Below, one piece after another: positions 59,651-64,000 of a DNA stretch of 64,000 nt. The DNA comes from Pardosa pseudoannulata. Taxonomy: Eukaryota; Arthropoda; Arachnida; Araneae; Lycosidae. The translations under genes were made by a program, and so were the position numbers. The stretch lies in NCBI GenBank assembly GCA_032207245.1, contig CM063510.1, positions 51,976,618-52,040,617 on the forward strand. Direction: 5' to 3'. Below the pieces are notes generated by a model. That model ran no database searches. It was given only the letters and a program-made list of their open reading frames with translations, and was not told where the DNA came from. Numbering within the stretch: position 1 is the stretch's first letter; the number at the start of each line of letters is the position of its first letter.

Positions 59651-60312
59651 GTAAAAAAAAATGATATTCAGAACGGTCATTTAGGCCTCTGTTAGTAGTT
59701 TAACATTGTGATTAAGGAATAACGCATAACTAAAGAGTTGCTGGTTATGTTATATGATAATCAATTATATAAATTTGTAAATAGTGTACAAAATAAATGT
59801 CTTAATCTCAATATAAGGTATCACATATTTACTGTGTTTCCCCTTTGTAAACGAACACTGGTGTTAAGGTTGTAAGTACATTACAACACTATGTAATATA
59901 GCGTGGCCTTCTATGCTACGAGAATGCAACAGAATCAACGGGATGAAGTCGTCACAGAAAAATAATACGATTTTTCAGGAGACGTATTGTAGCATCTTCA
60001 TTAGGCAACGTATTGAGAAAAAAATCCAACAAAGGATGGTCGCACAGCCTTATATAACCTTGGGGACGCTACCCGCATGAGAAAGGAATTTGTTAACTCT
60101 GCAAATTAGAAGTGCTCGAAGTGCTCTTAACCATCAAAATAGGTTGGCGAGTTAATAGTTATAGTTTTTCGCTAACAGGAAGAAAACAAAAGAGTTTAAC
60201 GCTGAATTGGAACTAAAAAGATGATGAAATTTGGTGATTTGGCGGATTTGGTGATTTTTTTAATAGAGGAGTTAGCAATTTTAGTATAGGATTAAAGTAT
60301 TAAATTTTACAT

Positions 60313-60315
<3 letters not shown>

Positions 60316-60383
<68 letters not shown>

Positions 60384-60385
60384 TA
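60316..60385. repeat. (TA)n microsatellite
   Basis: A nearly pure TA run with one 'aat' interruption toward its right end. Confidence 0.95.
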
Positions 60386-61369
60386 AGATATATATGTTGA
60401 TAATGGAACGAGATACTGAACAACTAAGCCATGGAATCTTTTAAAAATCAATTAAATCAAACTAATCAAACTAATTCATGCTATGTGTAAAAAAGTGTGC
60501 GATTTTTAAGACAGAGAAATTTTTCATATTTACTTCTATTTCAATAAGAAAGTTTCAAAAAGAAAATTTCATGTCTTGATTTAGACACGATGGACAACCT
60601 TTTCAAAAACTGGTAATAATCACGGTATCTTTATCGTTTATCATTTTTATAGAGTTTTCACTTTAATCGCCGTTTTCAACCACTTAAAGGCTACTGTAAT
60701 AGAGTTAAATAAGATTTTATATCTACCGATGAAGAAAGTGCTCTTTTTGAATTTACTGAACGACCATGAATTATTACCACGAGACTTTGAGCTTAGAAAA
60801 ATAATAGACGTAATTTTTCAGGCAGACCTTTTGAGAAATTCAAAGAGATTTATGTCGTATAATGGAGTAAGCATTTGATGGATTTAAACTTCCGATTGTG
60901 GAAAGGGGAACGAAAATAAAGCGACCTTAATAATCTCACGAAGAATTCTTTAAGATTAAAACAACAAGAATTGGTCAAAATTGTTTATTAATAAAAATTT
61001 TAAATCAAGTGAATTATTACAAAAAAATACAAATTTCGTAAGAGTGAAAAAAAATAAACAAACATATCAGCAAAAAGTTTATTTTTCTTTGATTTTATAC
61101 GTATTTTTTTCAGTTTATTTGAACTTTACTTCAGCTTACGTGAGGCTTTCACTTACTTGAACACTTTACACTTTGCTTTCCGCAATTATGAAAAATAGTG
61201 TATTTCGGTGATAATACTTAGTCTAAAATCTTTAATCGGAGAAATAGTAAAATTAACAAGAAATATGTCCTAAATATTGTTCACAGTTTTGAAGTTTACT
61301 ACTAAATATTTGATTCTTTATTTTTTTATCATACTGACAAAGTTTGCTTTGGGATTGTACAAAGAATTT

Positions 61370-61520
61370 TTACTACACGAGGGCTAATTAACCTTAGCCT
61401 AGGAATTACTGATCTAGAATGGTTTCAAATAGCTATGAACATTCAGTCCAGCAAAAGAATATCAGCCTGCAAACACATGTACCAAGTCACAACGCTCTAA
61501 CCATTTGGGTATCGTCTTTT
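61370..61520 (-). mobile_element. SINE copy, diverged
   Basis: It follows the 16-kb SINE from 'ctacacgagggctaat' through 'agctatgaacat' to the tRNA-like head 'cgctctaaccatttgggtatcg'. It is strongly diverged, and the B box is barely recognisable. Confidence 0.65.
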
Positions 61521-62223
61521 TTTCAGTTGAGAAGAGTTTGAGGAGAAAAGGTACCTGTTTTTATCTGCTAACGTAATTCTTTATTCCATTTTAAATTTGA
61601 GCCAGAGAAATTGTATGATTTCTAATTTACGTATATGCTTTAAAGTAACAATCTTTTGAAATCACTTAGAAGACTTATTGAAAATAATTAGAAGACTACT
61701 TTTCCTTTAATAATCAACTTCACTTTAGATTTAACATACATATAAAAGATATTTTATTCCTTGACACTAGTTGTTAATATTATTTTTTAACCTATTCTTC
61801 TTGTTAATTTCTTTCAGTAAAGGAATCTGCTCATATGAATCCCTTTGCTGCCAGAGATGTTCATAGCTGTTTCAAGTAGAATTTAAACAGCACCGTTTAA
61901 TTAGCACTTGTGTAGCAAAAGTTCACCTAAACCCTTTGTTGATAAATAAAGTATGTACTTATAAAGATTTAACTAAGGTCGTACCTGATAGAGATGTAGC
62001 ATGCTTTAACAAATATTTTAATTTTGGATAATTTCACAGTTTTAAATAAAAAGTTAGATTACCCCATAGATGAATTTATTTAATATTTGACTAAAAGCTT
62101 TCTTGTTTATTAAAACTAATAATTAAATTTAAAGAAGCAGTAATAATTAGTGTTTTATTATCTAACAGTTTACTAATGTTAACCACATATGAAAACCATA
62201 ACCACATATGGATGTCTCGTATA

Positions 62224-62493
62224 AGGGCCTTACTCTGGGAGTTGCGGTTCGTACCGAACGTTCGTTGTGACGTCATCTTGACGTCAGATTGCGGAAAATT
62301 TGACAGCAAACGATATTTCGGTACTATGGGGGTTACATGCGGAAAGTTACCGATAGTTTAGGTTGCTGTAAATTTCCGCATGTAACCTCCAGAGTACCGA
62401 AATATCGTTTGCTCTCAAAATTTCCGCAATCTGACGTCAAGGTGACGTCACAACGAACTCTCGGTACGAACCGCAACTCCCAGAGTAAGGGCT
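62224..62493. mobile_element. Long foldback element, 270 bp, about 120-bp arms
   Basis: The arms are near-perfect inverted repeats: both read inward as ...CCTTACTCTGGGAGTTGCGG, then 'gttcgttgtgacgtca', 'gcaaacgatatttcgg' and 'ggttacatgcgga'. Only about 30 bp separate them. TA flanks both ends (62222-62223 and 62494-62495). It has no coding capacity. It is best described as a MITE of unknown superfamily. The arms differ at about ten positions, so it is not an assembly fold-over of identical sequence. Confidence 0.82.
62268..62450. promoter_or_regulatory. Four TGACGTCA (CRE-type) sites inside the foldback element
   Basis: TGACGTCA occurs exactly at 62268-62275, 62279-62286, 62432-62439 and 62443-62450, paired in each arm. 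TGACGTCA is the palindromic core bound by CREB/ATF bZIP proteins. Whether these sites work here is not known. Confidence 0.45.
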
Positions 62494-62943
62494 TAAGAGA
62501 AATTCTTCAATATTAGGATTAAAGTAACTGTGAACACTCAGCTGGATGAAATTTGAAAGAAATTTGATAGTTCTATCTCACTGAAATGGGAAATATAACT
62601 AAAAATCAATGAGGCTGTTTTAATATTCACCTTCTAATTACTATTATATAACCACAACAAATAATTTAAAACGGTTTCCATTTTTTTATCTGAAATATTC
62701 TGGGGCATATCTAACAGCCAAATTCTTTCGAAATTCATCGATAATTCATCTTAAAATCAATATCAGATTAAAACCAATTCATTTCGATTGCCAACATTCT
62801 TTTCTGTGTTGTAGTTGAAAGAATTATACATATTTGTTTCTGAAAATTTAATATTCTAACAATTTTTTAAACTAAATATGCATCGAATACTTATAATAAC
62901 CAACGACTTACTATAGACGTGGCGAGTCGGTTTGCACGTTCGT

Positions 62944-63018
62944 TGTGACGTCACTTTGACGTCAAGTTGATAGTTTGATCGCATAATGTCCGCAAGTTGA
63001 TGTCAAAGTGACGTCACA
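62944..63018. mobile_element. Small inverted repeat related to the 62.2-kb element
   Basis: The 26-bp arms at 62944-62969 and 62993-63018 are inverted with two mismatches. The left arm (gttcgttgtgacgtcac, then tttgacgtca) matches the interior of the 62.2-kb arms. It carries three further TGACGTCA sites (62946, 62957, 63009). It is probably a deleted or related member of the same family. Outer limits are uncertain. Confidence 0.6.
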
Positions 63019-64000
63019 GAAGAGTCCTTGCACCATGGTCTCCAGTTTTATGTTGCTAAAAAATGGCAACGAGGAGGAGTAACGGAAGGAACGTTAGAGC
63101 GCGGATGGTTTGAGTTTGAACGAAATTGAATTACATTACTTGAATTCTGGTTCTTCGTTATTTTGAGTTATTTTTTGTACTTGTTACTAAATATGTAGTG
63201 ATGTTAAAAGGAGTATCGTTAACTACTCGGACATGGAGATCACAGCCAATCACAGTGGGTCACGAAACTAAACTTTACTGGCATAAAGGCATTCTTTACA
63301 TAAAATGGCCATATTAAAAATAAAAAATGAAAATTGATAATATTTAATAATGTTCTTTTTGAAAGTCTAATAACTTGTTATAAGTATTAAGATTTTGTCT
63401 GAAATTTAAAAACTTTCACATAAATATATTGCTAATAATATAAAATTAAATCATATTTAACAAAAACAAAAATTAATATTAAATATCCCCTGTCACTTTA
63501 ACTGTAGTTCTAGGTAAACCAACATCTGATGTTAACTAAAATAATACATTTCATATCAAAATATCCCCAATAACTCCCGTATTTGATATTTTGCAATCAT
63601 TTGTTTCCATATGGAGCAAAAGAGTTATTGAAAGTACGGGTACGTTATTTACAAAACGAAGTATACTTTCCGGCTCCGTTTGACAGCAATCATCTTTTAT
63701 ACACGACATGCTATGTGAGAATCCATCCATTTTGAATAGGTGATCGGCAGAAATACTAAACTAATGGACGATTCGTGCTACAGAGCGAACTCAATAAAAC
63801 TCGGAATGTGTTTTATTTCAAGAGTAATCTTTTCGATTTACTGCTACACATTCCTATTTGCTTCTATGGAATTTCTATTTATGGATGAGTCTGTTGAACT
63901 TCTTTTTCTCAGTAAATCCCAATCGTATTCAATAAAACCAGATTTTGTTGCATTTATCAAATTATGTTATACAGGCCGAACATGTTGAAAATAAATCTTT
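63019..64000. other. Spacer to window end, one unrecognised frame
   Basis: An 82-codon plus-strand frame at 63740-63988 (from the second ATG, MDDSCYRANS..., ending CYTGRTC) is rich in hydrophobic residues. It resembles no family I know and has no supporting splice or promoter context. I do not call it a gene. Confidence 0.3.

Larger units (their letters stand above)
59660..62220. other. Spacer with a microsatellite and a SINE
   Basis: Apart from the (TA)n at 60.3 kb and the SINE at 61.4 kb, I see no supported feature. The 59.88-60.1 kb part is less A+T-rich but has no recognisable frame. Confidence 0.45.

Noticed and set aside
59436..59680. Minus-strand frames opposite the GC-rich segment
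   Set aside because: They overlap the plus-strand open segment, have no recognisable content and lack splice-like borders on that strand. High GC content makes all frames open.
63740..63988. 82-codon plus-strand frame as a gene
   Set aside because: No recognisable family and no splice, promoter or repeat context. Open frames of this length are expected by chance in 64 kb.

Overview
This is a strongly A+T-rich eukaryotic window with no host gene that I can support. Its gene-free texture, long degenerate tandem arrays and mix of repeat families (piggyBac-like, Tc1/mariner, pogo/Tigger, Helitron, a Jockey-like LINE, a tRNA-derived SINE, a solo LTR) fit a large arthropod genome. An arachnid is plausible, but that is inference. 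No rRNA, functional tRNA, CRISPR array or bacterial-type operon is visible.

Layout. 1-11.1 kb: a degenerate array of about 800-bp units (A), broken by a solo LTR, a piggyBac-like element, a region with a Tc1-like fragment, a GC-richer block and a Helitron. 11.5-15.4 kb: nine copies of a 380-bp-class repeat (B). 16-20.4 kb: a piggyBac-type MITE carrying a SINE, a Helitron, a 481-bp GC-rich segment with inverted ends, and a SINE split by another TTAA element. 23.9-25.9 kb: six 336-bp units (D). 27.8-30 kb: a duplication whose second copy holds a piggyBac element and an insertion in (TA)n. 32.2-34 kb: a broken LINE 3' end and small TTAA elements. 36.3-38.6 kb: 560-bp repeats (F) with a piggyBac-type insertion. 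40.1-43.4 kb: two 340-bp arrays (G, H). 46.7-49.8 kb: an 844-bp repeat (I) with a deleted pogo/Tigger element. 49.9-52.05 kb: three Helitrons. 52.1-56.7 kb: a repeat series (J) with two piggyBac-type elements and a hairpin MITE. 57.2-58.4 kb: an almost complete but inactive Tc1-like transposon. 62.2-63.0 kb: two related inverted-repeat elements rich in TGACGTCA.

How the parts relate. The tandem arrays act as internal controls. Several transposons sit in one unit while a sister unit keeps the empty site, so their ends and target duplications can be read directly. The most distinctive observation is a Helitron family (5' TC, 3' hairpin plus CTAG, A/T host site) in which two copies carry a fragment resembling the start of a BEL/Pao reverse-transcriptase region, with the same in-frame stop in both. 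A second theme is about nine TTAA-flanked elements, three of which keep only the C-terminal cysteine-rich coding region of a piggyBac transposase.
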